DNA of 64,000 bases from Topomyia yanbarensis (Eukaryota > Arthropoda > Insecta > Diptera > Culicidae), in the NCBI RefSeq assembly GCF_030247195.1, contig NC_080672.1, forward strand, positions 392,477,037-392,541,036, written 5' to 3'. The notes beneath the pieces were generated by a model, which saw nothing but the letters and a program-made list of their open reading frames with translations, was not told the origin of the DNA and searched no databases. The position numbers and the translations under genes are program-made. Shown piece by piece: positions 45,818-57,760 of the stretch. How positions within the stretch are numbered: the stretch's first letter is position 1; each line of letters begins with the position of its first letter.

Positions 45818-48419
45818 ACGAATTTCGCGCTAAATCGTATTCAGTGTTGGCAGCACCCTCTCAGATTCTAATGAAACTTTCTGTACATGAAGACTTTGTC
45901 ACAAAAAGCCACTTTGCATCTTTTGTTTTTCCAAAAATGATCTAGACTGTCTTTTGAATAGGGCCAAACTATTTTACCAATTTTTTTCAAATGGCTATAG
46001 TCTAAAAATGACAAATCCTACAAAAAATGTTGTAGGAGAGGTTTTCACAAAATTAGTCAAATTTTCGAATAAAAATTTTGAAAAAATTGACTCCTACACT
46101 GAAAAAATCGATTTTAGAATTTAAAGTCGATTTACAAAAAAAAACCATTTTTGATTTGGATGAAATTTTGTTCCAAGATAGATAATTATCTATCTTATCT
46201 ATTATCTATGTTCCCTACCTACCGTCAAAAATTCAAGTTGGGCACATTTAAGAAAAAAAGTTATTTGAAAAAAACTTTCTTGTCCAAACTGAATTTTTTT
46301 CTTCAGTATATTTTCATCGAAAACTAAACCAATGAAAGTCATAATCATCTTAGAATCCAATAAAACTCAGTTTGTGAGAAGATATTGGCTAATTTAACAA
46401 CTAAGCATATTTTTATTAAGGGATACTACTTTTTCATTTTCCATGATATCGAAATTTTTTTATTACTTTATCTGAAAGTACAACACCTTGAGAATGTTTT
46501 CCCAAATTTTTAAAAAAGATCCGAGAAATAGATCGAAAGTTACAGCGCTTCCAAGCGCGCTTCGTCTACCAAGAGCAGTGGTAATTTGAAATTTTAAACT
46601 CGTATATTTCGAAATGTCGCATTACTAAAAATGGCTATTCCGTGATCACGATTGCCGAAAAACTACTCAATCTATTTTCTTAATTTTTTTTCAACTGATC
46701 ATAATTAATTTTTCTTGTACTTTAACGATTCCTTTTTCATTCATAAATTTTTGTTGCAAGGATAAAAAATTTTAATGCAATTTTTAGAGCTTAAAACGGA
46801 GATTTTTTTAAAAAAATATTATTTATTCAACTAATCGTTAAGGTACGAGGAATCATCATATACTAATGAAATTTTTTGGGTTTTAGGATTTTAGATGTTC
46901 TATTGGTATCCAATCGTGACCACCGAAAACCTCTTAAATAAAAAAGGGCCTCGGGGAAAAAGCCATAACTCCGCTAATTATCAATTTATTTTTATAAATT
47001 TATGCTTGTTTATTTTACTGAAAAATGTGCTACCAAAATATTTTAAGTTTGATGGAATGAAATCATTGCTTTTTTCCATTACGTAAATTCAAACTTTCTT
47101 GACATTTTCATCACTAAAAGGTATGTAACCCCTTAATCAAGAATCCCATTGAAAAGATTTTATGTCGTTAAACATTACTACTTTTTTATTTTCTTGTTTA
47201 GTGCTGAGGATGAATCAGAGAAAGAAATAAAAGAAATAACCACCACAACATTATGCATTGAATTTTACATAATTATTTATTTATTTTTATATATTTCATT
47301 TGTCTTAAAACTATCTTCATGCATACTATTTTGTATTATTTCTATGCAAGGAAAATATTTTTGGTTGATCTTCTGAATTAGAATTCCTTTTCGTCTCCAC
47401 TTTGCCCCCAGGAATAGGCACAAAACTGTGGAATTTTTGAGTTCCAGATATTGTTTTGGCGATATTATACAGTTCTTAGAGTTCTTCTGACATTTTGTTG
47501 TACTGTTCAGTGAATATGGAGCAGAAAATTCATTTTCTGATATTTTTTATCAGTTTGTTCAACTGCCCAGTTATATAACTCTAGGGGACTTGTTATGGGA
47601 TTTCCATAATCGCGAGCAAGACAGGCTCTTTTTGTCATTCACTTGAGAGTGCCACCAATAGCATCACAGGGTCCTTTTCCATGGGATGCTGCAACAAAAT
47701 TTTCATGGCACTGTGCATGAAAAGTGCATCTTTCATGTAAAATGTAAAGTCTTCAAGTCGTCCAGTCTTCTTGTCTTTCAGTCTTCCAGTTTTACAGCCT
47801 TTCAGTATTCCATTCCTGTAGTCTTCCAATCTTCCAGTCTTCCGATCTTCCAATCTTCCAGTCTTCATTCAAGTTTGCTATGAATATATACCAAATTCGT
47901 TACTGATACTTTTTGCATGTATCAGGCAACTCGCGCTGGGAAAATGGATTCTGAGATGATGATGATGGATTCTTATGACTATCATTGGTTTAGTTTTCGA
48001 TAAAAATACACCGAAAAAAAATTCAGTTTGGATAAGGAAAAAAATTCAAATAACTTTGTTTCTTTGAAAGTGCCCAACTTGAATTTTTGGCGGTAGGTAG
48101 GGAACATAATTACCTATCATGCAACACAATTTCATCCAAATCAAAAATGGTTTTTTTTGCAAATCGACTTTAAATTTTTAAAATCGATTTTTTTCAGTGC
48201 AGGAGTCAATGAAATTTTTTTTCAATATTTTTATTCAAAAATTTGACTAATTTTGTGAAAATCACTCCTACAAAATTTTTGTAGGATTTGTCATTTTTAA
48301 ACTATAGCCATTTGAAAAAAAAATTGGTAAAAAAGTTTGGCCCTTTTCAAAAGACAGAAAGTTTCATTAAAATCTGAGAGGGTGCTGCCAACATTTATTC
48401 GAGTTGGAGCGAAATTCGT
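45818..48419. mobile_element. 2.6-kb fold-back element with ~450-bp inverted arms
   Basis: The left arm (45818 to about 46350) and right arm (about 47985 to 48419) are imperfect reverse complements. Paired landmarks include ACGAATTTCGC, TTGGCAGCACCCTCTCAGAT, GGCTATAGT, TCCTACA, AAATCGATTTT and AGTTGGGCAC. The middle (46350-47985) has AT-rich sequence, fragments of which recur at 39060-39400 and 42490-42645, and a minisatellite at 47750. No transposase ORF was recognised. The exact ends and the target duplication are not certain. Confidence 0.82.
47750..47876 (+). repeat. TCTTCCAG minisatellite
   Basis: About 13 imperfect copies of an 8-10-bp unit (TCTTCCAG, TCTTCCAAT, TTTCAG). On the minus strand they give a spurious GRLEDRKTGRLED-type repeat ORF. 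Confidence 0.93.
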
Positions 48420-48544
48420 TCAATAGAACACGGCAGATTATAGTAAGATGAGCATGAAGCGCGAATGCCGGAAGATACAGGTTCAAATTAGGTTCAGCAT
48501 ATAACCTGACAGAGATCGTCGACTTTGGGACAGACCCCGCATTC

Positions 48545-49062
48545 ATAGGCTGCGTGCGAGCGTGATTCTGATTCTGACGTCGAAAATGTAAAATTCATAT
48601 TGGCGGCGTCTTAGAAGGGGGTTTTCGGGGTCGCTGATTCTGATTCTGACGTCGAAAATGTAAAATTCAAAATGGCATACCCAATATGGCGACTGTGCTT
48701 GGCTAAATTTCATGTTTTTTACATTGCTCTAAAACGTCTTTCAAGGGGGTTTTCGGGGTCGCTGATTCTGACGTCAAAAATATAAAATTCAAAATGACAT
48801 ATCCAATATAGCGACTGTGCTTGGCTAAATTTCGATTTTTTATATTGTCCTGAAACGTCTTACAAGGGGGTTTTCGGGGTCGCTGATTCTGATTCTGACG
48901 TTGAAAATGTAAAATCAAAGTGGCGGATCCAATACGGCGACTGTTTTATGCTCATTGCAACAAAATTTGCAAAAAATGGCTGCTATTGTGTAGCCGCTAT
49001 TTCGAATTTTCAAATTCTGTTATCAGAATCGTAATCAGCGACCTCGAAAACCACATTATCTA
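48545..49062 (+). repeat. Tandem repeat, ~125-bp units
   Basis: GGGTTTTCGGGGTCGCTGATTC occurs near 48618, 48748 and 48868. Each is followed by GACGTCGAAAATGTAAAAT, CCAATATGGCGACTG and AAAACGTCTT. A partial unit precedes it, and an inverted piece of the unit start (AATCAGCGACCTCGAAAACC) lies near 49033, so the array ends in an inverted repeat. Confidence 0.88.
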
Positions 49063-49199
49063 TTTTTATGCTAGTTGAGAAGATATCCCTGTCTCTCAAA
49101 ATTATTTATATACCAACATAATAATAAACTCCATTTTTGCATATTTTGATAATTTTTTTTCGAAAAAAACTGACCTACGAAAAATTCTGCAAAAAAATC

Positions 49200-49362
49200 T
49201 ATTATTTAGACAGAGAAAGAATGACCGGAACGGTGAGAATAAAGAAACGGTGAAAATTCACCTTTATTGGAAACACTGAGAAAAGATATGTCCTCAAGCA
49301 GGAATCGAACCTGCGATCTACCAGTCTATAGTTGGGTGCGTTAACCACTCCGCCATCGAGGA
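49200..49362 (-). mobile_element. tRNA-headed SINE
   Basis: The minus strand at 49362-49291 folds like a tRNA. It has a 7-bp acceptor stem (TCCTCGA/TTGAGGA, one G-T pair), a GCG/CGC D stem with the GAGTGGTTAA loop, and a CTATAGA anticodon-like loop. The T arm is GCAGGTTCGATTCCTGC. The anticodon stem has mismatches, so it is not a normal tRNA gene. A body of about 90 bp (ATATCTTTTCTCAG, CAATAAAGGTGAA) follows. Confidence 0.65.
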
Positions 49363-50460
49363 ACTGTGATGATGCCATCACATGTTCCCAACAGTTTTTG
49401 TGATCACCACCGCAGCCTCCAACTCCTCCCAATTGACCCATCGACCCCCAATGTCTCCTATAAGCAGATCGTCACCTCTCCCTCTCACCGATCGGGCCAA
49501 ATCTCTCTCGTTATCTATTTTTAGGTCCAGTGGACTGCGCTCAAGGCTTGAGATATTTATTATCACTGTTTGCCTCCTTTTCCTAACTCAGTCGCCACCA
49601 GACAGTTGGCAGTGAAAGAGCTATGGAGGGACATGTTGATGTTCTGCCTATCGGCAGAAGCTAACGACAAATCCAGCCGTTGATGGAATTTTATATATTC
49701 CTGTTTTCCAGTTGACACGTTCATAAAAATCCTTAAGAAAGGAAAAATAAAGACTCACATCCAAACAAGCAATATATATAATTATCTAGTTCAATGTTTG
49801 AGATACTTGCAAAAAAAAATTAGATCTCTAGGACTTTTAGTTCAGACACAGCCGAATTTATTGTAAAAAAACGAGATTTTCGAGTTTTAATTGTTTATAA
49901 CTAGTAAGTAATTATCAAATTTACATAATTTTTTGTGCTAGTTGTACTCCTTACATCCCTAAGAGTTGATAAAAAGAATTAATTCATATTTATTTGTCAA
50001 CGCTAACTAGAAACCCAATGTCTCCTATAAGCAGATAGCTCATAATACCTCTGTTTTTATGGTCCAGATTCACCCCAGATTGGTCTTTTTAAGGGGTTGT
50101 ATGATGTTTGAGCCCACGAGAATTTGTTATCAACCTGTAATAAGCATGGTAAAAGTTTGTGCAACAAATTATCAGTAAGCAATATTAGCACCAAACGGGA
50201 GAAGCTTGGTCGAATACCCACTATTCTATCACCGATGAGATGCGATAATCGATACAGAATAATGTTTTGTGAAATATATAGTGCACACAATAAAATTACA
50301 AAAAGAACTGTCAGGTAACTACATCACATTAATACTTATTCATTTTTAGAGAGTTTTAATATTAGGGTCATTCACCACATTTTTCATGATAGAAAAATTT
50401 CTAACCCTATGTGTGGGATTGGCGATCGACCCCAAGTGAGTTACGTACAAGGTAATATGG
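49363..50460. other. Spacer, nothing recognised
   Basis: No coding homology. CAATGTCTCCTATAAGCAGAT occurs twice (near 49449 and 50017) in unrelated contexts, suggesting a short dispersed repeat. Confidence 0.4.
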
Positions 50461-50629
50461 GGCCCTTACACGTTCAATATTTTTGTCAATACAAAGTATT
50501 GACGATATTGTTACAATATTTCAATCCCATTTGAAGTCCACATCGTCAGTACAACTTTTTTCCATTACACGTACAATACTTTTGTCAATACTCTCTAGTA
50601 TTGTCAAAAATATTGAGCATGTAAGGGCC
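50461..50629. mobile_element. Small MITE (169 bp)
   Basis: GGCCCTTACACGTTCAATAT at the left pairs with the right end (reverse complement GGCCCTTACATGCTCAATAT), then TTTTGxCAATAC. Internal AATACTTTTGTCAATAC repeats part of the arm. Confidence 0.82.
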
Positions 50630-50689
50630 GCTATAGACTTACTAACTATGCTATACTCGCTTCTACAGTCATCTTAAGATGGACATGAA

Positions 50690-51330
50690 CATTGTAGGTT
50701 TGAAAATCCAATTGTTAGCAATCGCATATCCGCTTCTTTCAACGCACATGTGTTATGCCCATACAGAGCAACAGGGAGTATTATCGATTTGTAAAGAGCA
50801 AGTTTTATGCGCGTTTACAGGCTACCGATAGAATAAAGTCCTATTTGCAGCCGTAACACGCCTTGTCCGGTCGCAGCGACCATCGTTAACACATATAGCT
50901 AGTGTTGATACATTAAATCGTCAACAGCCTCGTACCGCACACCATCGCTTTTCATCATGTACTTGGTCTTGTCAGAATTTATAGTCAGCTCGATTCTCGC
51001 AGTCTCTTTTAAAAGGTAGAAATGTCTCTTCCACTGCTCTGCGATCAACGCCAATGATGTCCATGTCATCCGCAAAGCCAAGAGCGTGTGAGATTTCGAG
51101 ATGATGGTTCTATTCCTTTGCATATCTGGTCTTCGTATCGAACCTTCGAACGCTATGTTGAGCAATAGATTAGAGAGTGCATCGCCGTGCTTCAATCGAT
51201 CTAACGTAACAAACAAAACGGATGTGTATTTGGTTATTTTGACGCTTGATTTGAACTGATCCATCGTCTTACAAATAAGACCAATCAGTTTTGTCGAAAA
51301 GCGGAAATTACAAACAGATAGCGAGTCTGC
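50690..51330 (-). pseudogene. RTE-type reverse transcriptase relic
   Basis: From 51320 downward on minus: FRxxTKLIGLI, then MDQFKSSVKITKYTSVLFVT, LDRLKHGDALSNLLLNIAFE and GSIRRPDMQRNRTIISKSH. After frame slips over the FADD region come KETARIELTINSDKTKYM and SDGVRYEAVDDLMY, then NDG-x-RTRRVTAANRTLFY and a decayed ILPVALYGH-like stretch near 50760. It matches the same family as 27960-28440. Confidence 0.85.
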
Positions 51331-52610
51331 AAGTTGTGTCCCCGGAATTCATCCCGGATTTGTCACAGGGCAATTATTTGTTTGTTTAATGATCGTCATT
51401 CTCAAATCCCACTTTAATTGTCTAATAATTATCGTTTTCGCTGGAATAAAGAGAAGAGCAAAATACATTAGCTGCACGTTGTTAACCAATATCCGGTTTA
51501 ATTAAATATTGTTAATAAAATTTTGGACTAATATAGCAAACTTTAAATCTTAAAAGAAACATCTCGGCAGCCAGCTGCCTAGAGCAACTAATACCCGATC
51601 CGTTACTATGCATAATTTGCTCGAGGTAACCCGTCGAATTATCAGTCCCCTTTGGTCTCTACAGGCTACATGTATCGGACTAAGGTTCTTTCCTTCCCTA
51701 TCAATGTGCAGGGATCCATATAAATTGCACGGCGTGAAACACCGTGTCATTCCCAAGCATGTTGTTTCAAATGATGATTTTTCATCTCAATTGGTCATGT
51801 TCAACAACGGAGTAGCAACCACGGACGATCTCTTATACTTTTAAAATAAGACCTGATCACGAATTTTTCACCTCAAAAAATTTCAACGACCTAAAGCCAC
51901 TGGGGTGAGCAGCAATCACGCACGCTTACGTCTCAACCAACGTATCTTTTTGTTTCATATGTACGGCATACAAAGGTTGTATAAAAAAGATATTACGAGG
52001 CGTTAGACCCTACTAACGCAGTATTTCCGTACTTGTAGAATCGTCTTCTATTAGAGAATCTAAATATATTGGCTCGGTTGGCACGTTCCCCATGTTCCCA
52101 AGTCGTCTAATCCTTTCCCGATGGAAAGGGAAAGGAAGGTGAAAAAGGATGAGAAATGGAAAATAACACAATTCAATCACAACACAAAATAATAAAAAGC
52201 CTGGATTCTTTGCTCCCAAAGAAATAATGGACCCTCCCGATAAAGCCTATAGCTCTTAAGCACACTGCGTAAGGAACAATAGTATGTACTTGGGGTTTAG
52301 CTCCAGGTACACAGGTTCATCTATCAGTCAGGAATCAGTAGCGACTGACTCAAATGGCACGTTCCCCATGTTGATCAGAGATTTGTGCCTTGCATGATCT
52401 TGCAATTAAATCAGTCATTCTACACCCTCGGAAGGATGCTGAACGATCTGCAGGTGCTATAATAGCAGAAATAAAGCTTCCAACCCCCGGAGGGATTTAG
52501 TGAGCTGATATATCGGATATACCTCCAAGGGGATATTGAGATAACAAAACGACAACAGCCACGAAGAGATATTGTCATTCAAATACGGCCTAAACTATAG
52601 CTCTTTACCA
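51331..52610. other. Spacer, nothing recognised
   Basis: No coding homology that I can support. GGCACGTTCCCCATGTT occurs twice (52080 and 52358), a short direct repeat. Confidence 0.4.
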
Positions 52611-53540
52611 TAGGGGAGCCCGGGGCTAGTTGGCGGTTGGGGTAAGTTGGCGGAATCCCTTTTTCTCTGTTTCTATTAGACATATAGCACTTTCTCTTCT
52701 TGTGTACCTCAAGTTATGTGAAACCCGTTATCCAATGTGGTTTTGTTGCAAAACAATTTGTATGGTGGAAGTTGTGGGTGATATTGTGTTTTCGAGCATA
52801 CCAAGTACATTTTCAAAAATTTAAATACTTTGCGTTATTTACCGTGATTTTCAAACTATTTCCTGAATGATTATATTTTTCGATAGCGCGTTAAAAGAGC
52901 TTTCAGTATCCGTATAGATATTACAACTATCCACAAACAAAAGTTATTTTTTAGATAGTTTTTAATAAAATATGCGGTTGGGGTAAGTTGGGGGTTCTGC
53001 ACGCGGGGCAAGTTGGCGGTACTATTTACAGTGCAAAAATGTCATCAAAAAATTTTATTTGTGGGATTCACTCCAAAGTAAGAAAATCTTTTTCTTGTGT
53101 ATCTCACCAATGTAGGTGACATTTATTCTGGCCAGTTGAATGAAGAATTTCGAAAATTTGCTTTTGAATAGGGGGTATGCGTCAAAGTCAAAATGCCGGG
53201 GTATTGAAACTGAAATATAATAGCAAATGTCGGTTAATATACAGTTTTCTCGAAAAGACATTCGGCACGTTCCAAAAGGACCCTTGAAGTAATTGAATAT
53301 CCATTTGATTGCTTAGTTTTTGGCGTATCATCACATACCGCCAACTTGTAAGTTGGCGGGTTTTCCGCGTCACATATTTTTGTCTCTAAAAATGGAGACA
53401 ATACATCAAACACTTTAAAAAAAAATCAGAGATGTTGCCAACAGTCTGCTCTCACATTCCGCGTGTTCTATTTTGCAAGATCTACCTACATCAAAGCAGT
53501 AAAAATTGAAAACACCGCCAACTAGCCCCGGTCTCCCCTA
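52611..53540. mobile_element. MITE, family A, copy 2 (930 bp, TA-flanked)
   Basis: Same ends as 7367-8207 (GGGGAGCCCGGGGCTAGTTG and its inverse) with TA on both sides, and collinear similarity through the body. It has an extra GGGGCAAGTTGGCGG near 53007 and about 90 bp of additional sequence near 53260-53340. The direct comparison shows the family is repeated, not a chance palindrome. Confidence 0.9.
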
Positions 53541-53749
53541 CTGGATTATGAACAATAGCATATCCCTGAGCTAGCGGTTCATAGGTTCTTCTATGTATGG
53601 AGAACCAAAAATCAGGACACGCAATTGCATTACTACATGGTAGTCATGTATTAAATGATTTGAGGTTCCGTAATGGGATTCACAAAGATCACTTTAATCA
53701 CTATGCTGAATCATTATTACTATTCAGCACGCTGATGATGTGATAATTG

Positions 53750-54440
53750 AGTTTGCAATGTCCAGTCAGTACCCTGAATAGAATACAGCATTTGTGCTTA
53801 GAAAATACATCAAATTCTTCGACATTTTTGGGCTCACATCCGGAAGAAAAGTTTTTGCTTGAACGCAAGTTTGCAAGCTACGCCAATGATCGGCATGTAC
53901 GGATGTTGCCCAAGAGCGAATCTTGTGCTTTATCCTACTTATCGACTTTGGTAGAACTGGTACTGGACTAACGTCAGTCAGTCGCAGCGCCCGCTCTAGT
54001 CAGCTCGTCAACCCATTAATTTACAGTAATACCAGAATGATCGGGTACCCATAAAATGTACTTGGGTTTGAGTCCTTGAGATTTGCTGAAAGCTCGTCTA
54101 AATTGGCCGAAGACTATGCAAATTTTCTCGATTCTGAAATCGATGTGAGCTGACTAATTTAGTTTAGAGTCAAAGAGCTCCGGTTGTAATCCTTCGTTGC
54201 GTGAAAAGTTCCATTGATATTTTATTTGGATATACTGATAGACCAACATGAAAACTCGATTGCTCAACAACACATAAGGCCTGCTGCATCAAATCAAAAA
54301 GTGTGTTGATGCAAATTCTGGCGAAAGTTATATGATAATCGTCGGCGAAATCGTATGTTGGAAAGCCAAGCTCATTAAGTTGAGGACATCCTTATCTCTA
54401 CTTATCTTAACGATGAGCACAGATGTCAGTTGCTAAGCAT
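53750..54440 (-). pseudogene. I-type LINE relic: RT end joined to RNase H
   Basis: On minus, near 54380-54340, DFADDYHITFARICINTLFD holds the RT catalytic FADD box, then LMQQALCVVEQS and SVYPNKISMELFTQRR. The RNase H domain follows near 54090-53960: KYILWVPDHSGI, then a broken NxxVDELTRAGA, the motif with the third and fourth catalytic residues in the I clade. An internal deletion between RT and RNase H brings the two close. Stops and frameshifts are frequent. Confidence 0.8.
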
Positions 54441-56067
54441 TGCGTGTATCCAGTTTGTGATATATAAAGGAACTCTATGACCTTCGGTTGATAGCTAATT
54501 AAACTACTAACACTTATTTGAACACTAACCGTTAATAGTATTATCCGTAGAACAGAAATTATTGCAACTAATCTGATTGGATTTTGTTTGAAGAGTGATG
54601 ACAGTATCGATTAACGATAAGAAATGAGAATTTCATAAATTTTCGTTGCTTCGAAATATTATTGAAAACTGATAAAATCTATCAGTTCTATTGTAGCAAA
54701 TTCTAGGAGTCCTTGTGTTGAGCAGGCGCTCCAATAAAAGTTAGGCATTGGGGGGTTAATACATTACGTTACGCGAAATATATTGGCAATAAAACGCTCG
54801 TAAATATGATGACTGCATACATACTCCTATAGATAAGTTATTTCATAAATGCCATGAAATACCTTTTCAGCGCAGTTCTTTGGCAACGCAGCTTTTCGTA
54901 ACATCGATTTTACAGATAACAAAAAATAATAAAGGATTTATACACAATTTTGAATTTACGCAGTGTATATATCCCGCGTAAAATAAGCTGGCTATATTTT
55001 TATACAATACTGTCGTAAAATGAATAAGCTCAACTTTTCATTGCCTGCCTTTTAACCATGTATAGTTTTTGCAGTAGAAGAAAGCTCGGGATGATTCATA
55101 TATCTTTTCGACTTTTTGCAGGTTTTTACCTGATGATCAGGCGACCGATCGGGAATACAGATTGAGGTGGCCCTGACTGGACAAATGTCTCACACAAACG
55201 GAATGACGTAGATGGGTGGACGAGCAATGGTGGGTAATGCCAAATTAGTCCTTGTGTCCTCGTCAATGATCGTCCGTCGCCATCGACGACGGCAGTAGTG
55301 GTGCCTATTGTTTTCCATATTTATAACCACAGCATAGCTAAGGGAATGAAAATAGGATCCGGTATTTATGGCGCATTTACCGAAATTGACTCGGCCTCGT
55401 TTGAATTTCGATTATGTCGTCTTTCAGCGCCATGGCAATGCAATTCTACACATGACTGTCATTGAAAGTTTTCGGAATCTCGATGTTCCTTTTTGTTTAC
55501 TTTCGTATAACTAATGGAGGGGTGCACTGTCGATCGCAAAGTAAGCTACTTCTACCTGGAACCATTAAACTAGACATATGAACGGCATTCCGTTATTTCA
55601 GCAGAATAAAGCCTGGCTTCATGGAAATTGAACTTGTATATAGGCAAACTTGAAATCCGATTATAAGGGAACAGTTGCTAATTTTTTTGACTGTATAATT
55701 GACGAAAAAGTGTGGCACCACCATGGGACCAAAATAGGCTCATCTCTCTAAATTATCTCTAACAGAGAGGACAATAAGGTATAGAATATAAAACTGACTA
55801 GTGCAGCCACTGTATGTCTGTTTTCCAACGAATCGATCAACGTAGATGATGAGTCGATGATGGAATCACATGACAGCCGGCCATCAAGCGACCCACACTT
55901 TCACAGTTACCGGGGCTGAATTACGCAGATCTGATTGTGAATGAACGAATAAACAAAAGCAAACGAAGCAACTTTTACTTTCATTTACGCTAGCTTCGCA
56001 CGGATCTGTCTATCTTAGATTCGAACGAATCAAAGTCTGGCTGATTGTCTTTCATGTAATAAATAAC
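54441..56067. other. Mostly unique spacer
   Basis: About 1.6 kb without recognised coding or repeat structure. Confidence 0.4.
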
Positions 56068-56520
56068 GTGTGATGCTAAAACAGTTTTTGTGGTGGAAGT
56101 TTTAATTTAGAAAATTGTCATTATCCATCATGCACACAAACATACATGGGTTTCACAAATAACACGGGTTTATAATGGTGAGAGAGAAGGAATAGCTAAG
56201 TAATAAAAAATCGCGTGTGAGAATCCCAGACGGATTATTTAAATTTTATGTGGTGTATGCTGGTATTAGGACACGTGTCTTGAATGAAGGAAGTAAATGT
56301 TAACCTGTATATATACAGGTTAAAATATACTTCCTTCATGAATGGCACGTGTCTCAATAGCACCATGCATCATATCAAATATTAACATTCCGTATTGTAC
56401 TCTAACCGGCACTTGTTTTTTTAAACTTAGTAACTCTCTCTCAGCATAAAAACCTATGTATGTTTGTGTGCATGATGGATAACAATTTTCTAACTTCACT
56501 AAAGCTGTTTTAGCATCACT
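56068..56520. repeat. ~450-bp imperfect palindrome
   Basis: The arms begin GTGATGCTAAAACAG and converge on a perfect centre, AACCTGTATATATACAGGTT near 56302-56321. Paired blocks include CCATCATGCACACAAACATA and GAAGGAAGTA. The arms differ by small indels and substitutions. The 69-residue minus-strand frame at 56320-56529 falls in one arm only and is not preserved in the other. Confidence 0.85.
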
Positions 56521-57045
56521 TTGATTCATTTGAATCTACGATTGAACCGTGGGAAGCTAGGTTTTGAAACCAGACCCTGCCAGATATTGAGGACATCATG
56601 GGCAAATATGACCCAAGTAACCAATAAGCATTATAGCGTAGCCTAAAATCTGATTTACATATAAGGCAGTCGTAAAGAGCCGTTAGCCATATATTCTGAT
56701 ATAATGCCAGTATTATGCCAGAAAAGGCGAAATACTGTGCTATTACTGTGCAGAGATTGACAGCTCGTTTTTGCGGTACCAATGCTATAATATAGCACCA
56801 GAGTACAAATGCCAAATTCGAAAGACTGATATTGGCACCGGTCATGGTATTAGAAAGCTTGACTTGGCTGTTATTTTCCGAAATGCGGTATTGCAACGAT
56901 TTTGTTTGTTTCATTTTCGGTATGATGAACAAAAACATAAAAACTGTTTAGAATCGTAATTGACGACCTTCTAATGCATTGTAATGAGTATCCTTATCGG
57001 AATTTCATTCTCACCCGATGTAAATAATGTTTGATGAAATTTAAC
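56521..57045. other. Spacer, nothing recognised
   Basis: No recognised coding or repeat homology. Open frames of 140 and 62 residues on opposite strands overlap and show no domain. Confidence 0.4.
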
Positions 57046-57176
57046 TTAACTCTTAAATGAATTCTATTGCCTTTTGGCAACATACCGAATTCTGGGATAT
57101 AACAAGAGGTATATATCGCATCCATCCAGAAAAATGAGTATCAAGGAAAAATGAGCTTGATGCATTTAAGGGTTAA
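57046..57176. mobile_element. TTAA-flanked MITE (131 bp)
   Basis: TTAACTCTTAAATGAATTC at the left and GATGCATTTAAGGGTTAA at the right, with TTAA on each side. The right half matches, in reverse, the fragment at 4275-4365. Confidence 0.78.
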
Positions 57177-57389
57177 GTCTGAAACAGAGGTACCTCATCT
57201 CTCACGGCAAGTGCACTGCTTTTGCTGTTTAGGTTATTGTTGCATAACAAATAAACCCACAACATTACGATGGCATTATATCGGCTTATTTTCACTATAA
57301 AACACGTGTAAAATATATGTTCAAACTCCCTTGCGTATAGTCTGGGTATAACAATACTACCCAGCACTATTCATTGCAAGAAAATGAAA

Positions 57390-57760
57390 ATCACCAAGAA
57401 AGGTCCGGTTTGCGATGACATTTACTTCACTACGTTGAACAATTACCTAGAAAGGGCATCGTTCTGCTTCAACCCATCGAACGTCACAAACGAGTTGGAT
57501 AGTTCTGCGGCTATTCTGACCCAACCAGCGTCATACGAATCAACTGAATCATCGTCTATTCGTAAAACTATGTTCAAGCATTATCTACCACAGTTCGTTT
57601 CGTTTCGCTGAATCGTGCGCTGCCTTCAAATCCACAAACAGATCTTTGACCGTCCTTCTCGAACCAGCGTTGACATTCGCCGATCAAGGATTCGGCCACG
57701 AGGGAGCAGTGAACTTTATAGGCGATAGTGGGAATCAGTATGACTCAATAGTTACTACAC
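57390..57760 (-). pseudogene. RTE-type reverse transcriptase fragment
   Basis: On minus, VKDLFVDLKAAHDSAKRNEL near 57645-57590 is RT motif A. It is followed in shifting frames by IMLEHSFTNR, an LVGSESAVELS-like stretch, and SFVTFDGLKQNDALS near 57460-57440, the region before motif B. A leading SxTIAYKV, ECQRWFE stretch precedes it. The plus-strand frame at 57384-57611 is its shadow. Confidence 0.72.

Noticed and set aside
49291..49362. Functional tRNA gene
   Set aside because: The anticodon stem is mismatched and a SINE body follows; better explained as a tRNA-derived SINE.
57384..57611. 75-codon plus-strand ORF
   Set aside because: Antisense to an RTE reverse transcriptase fragment.
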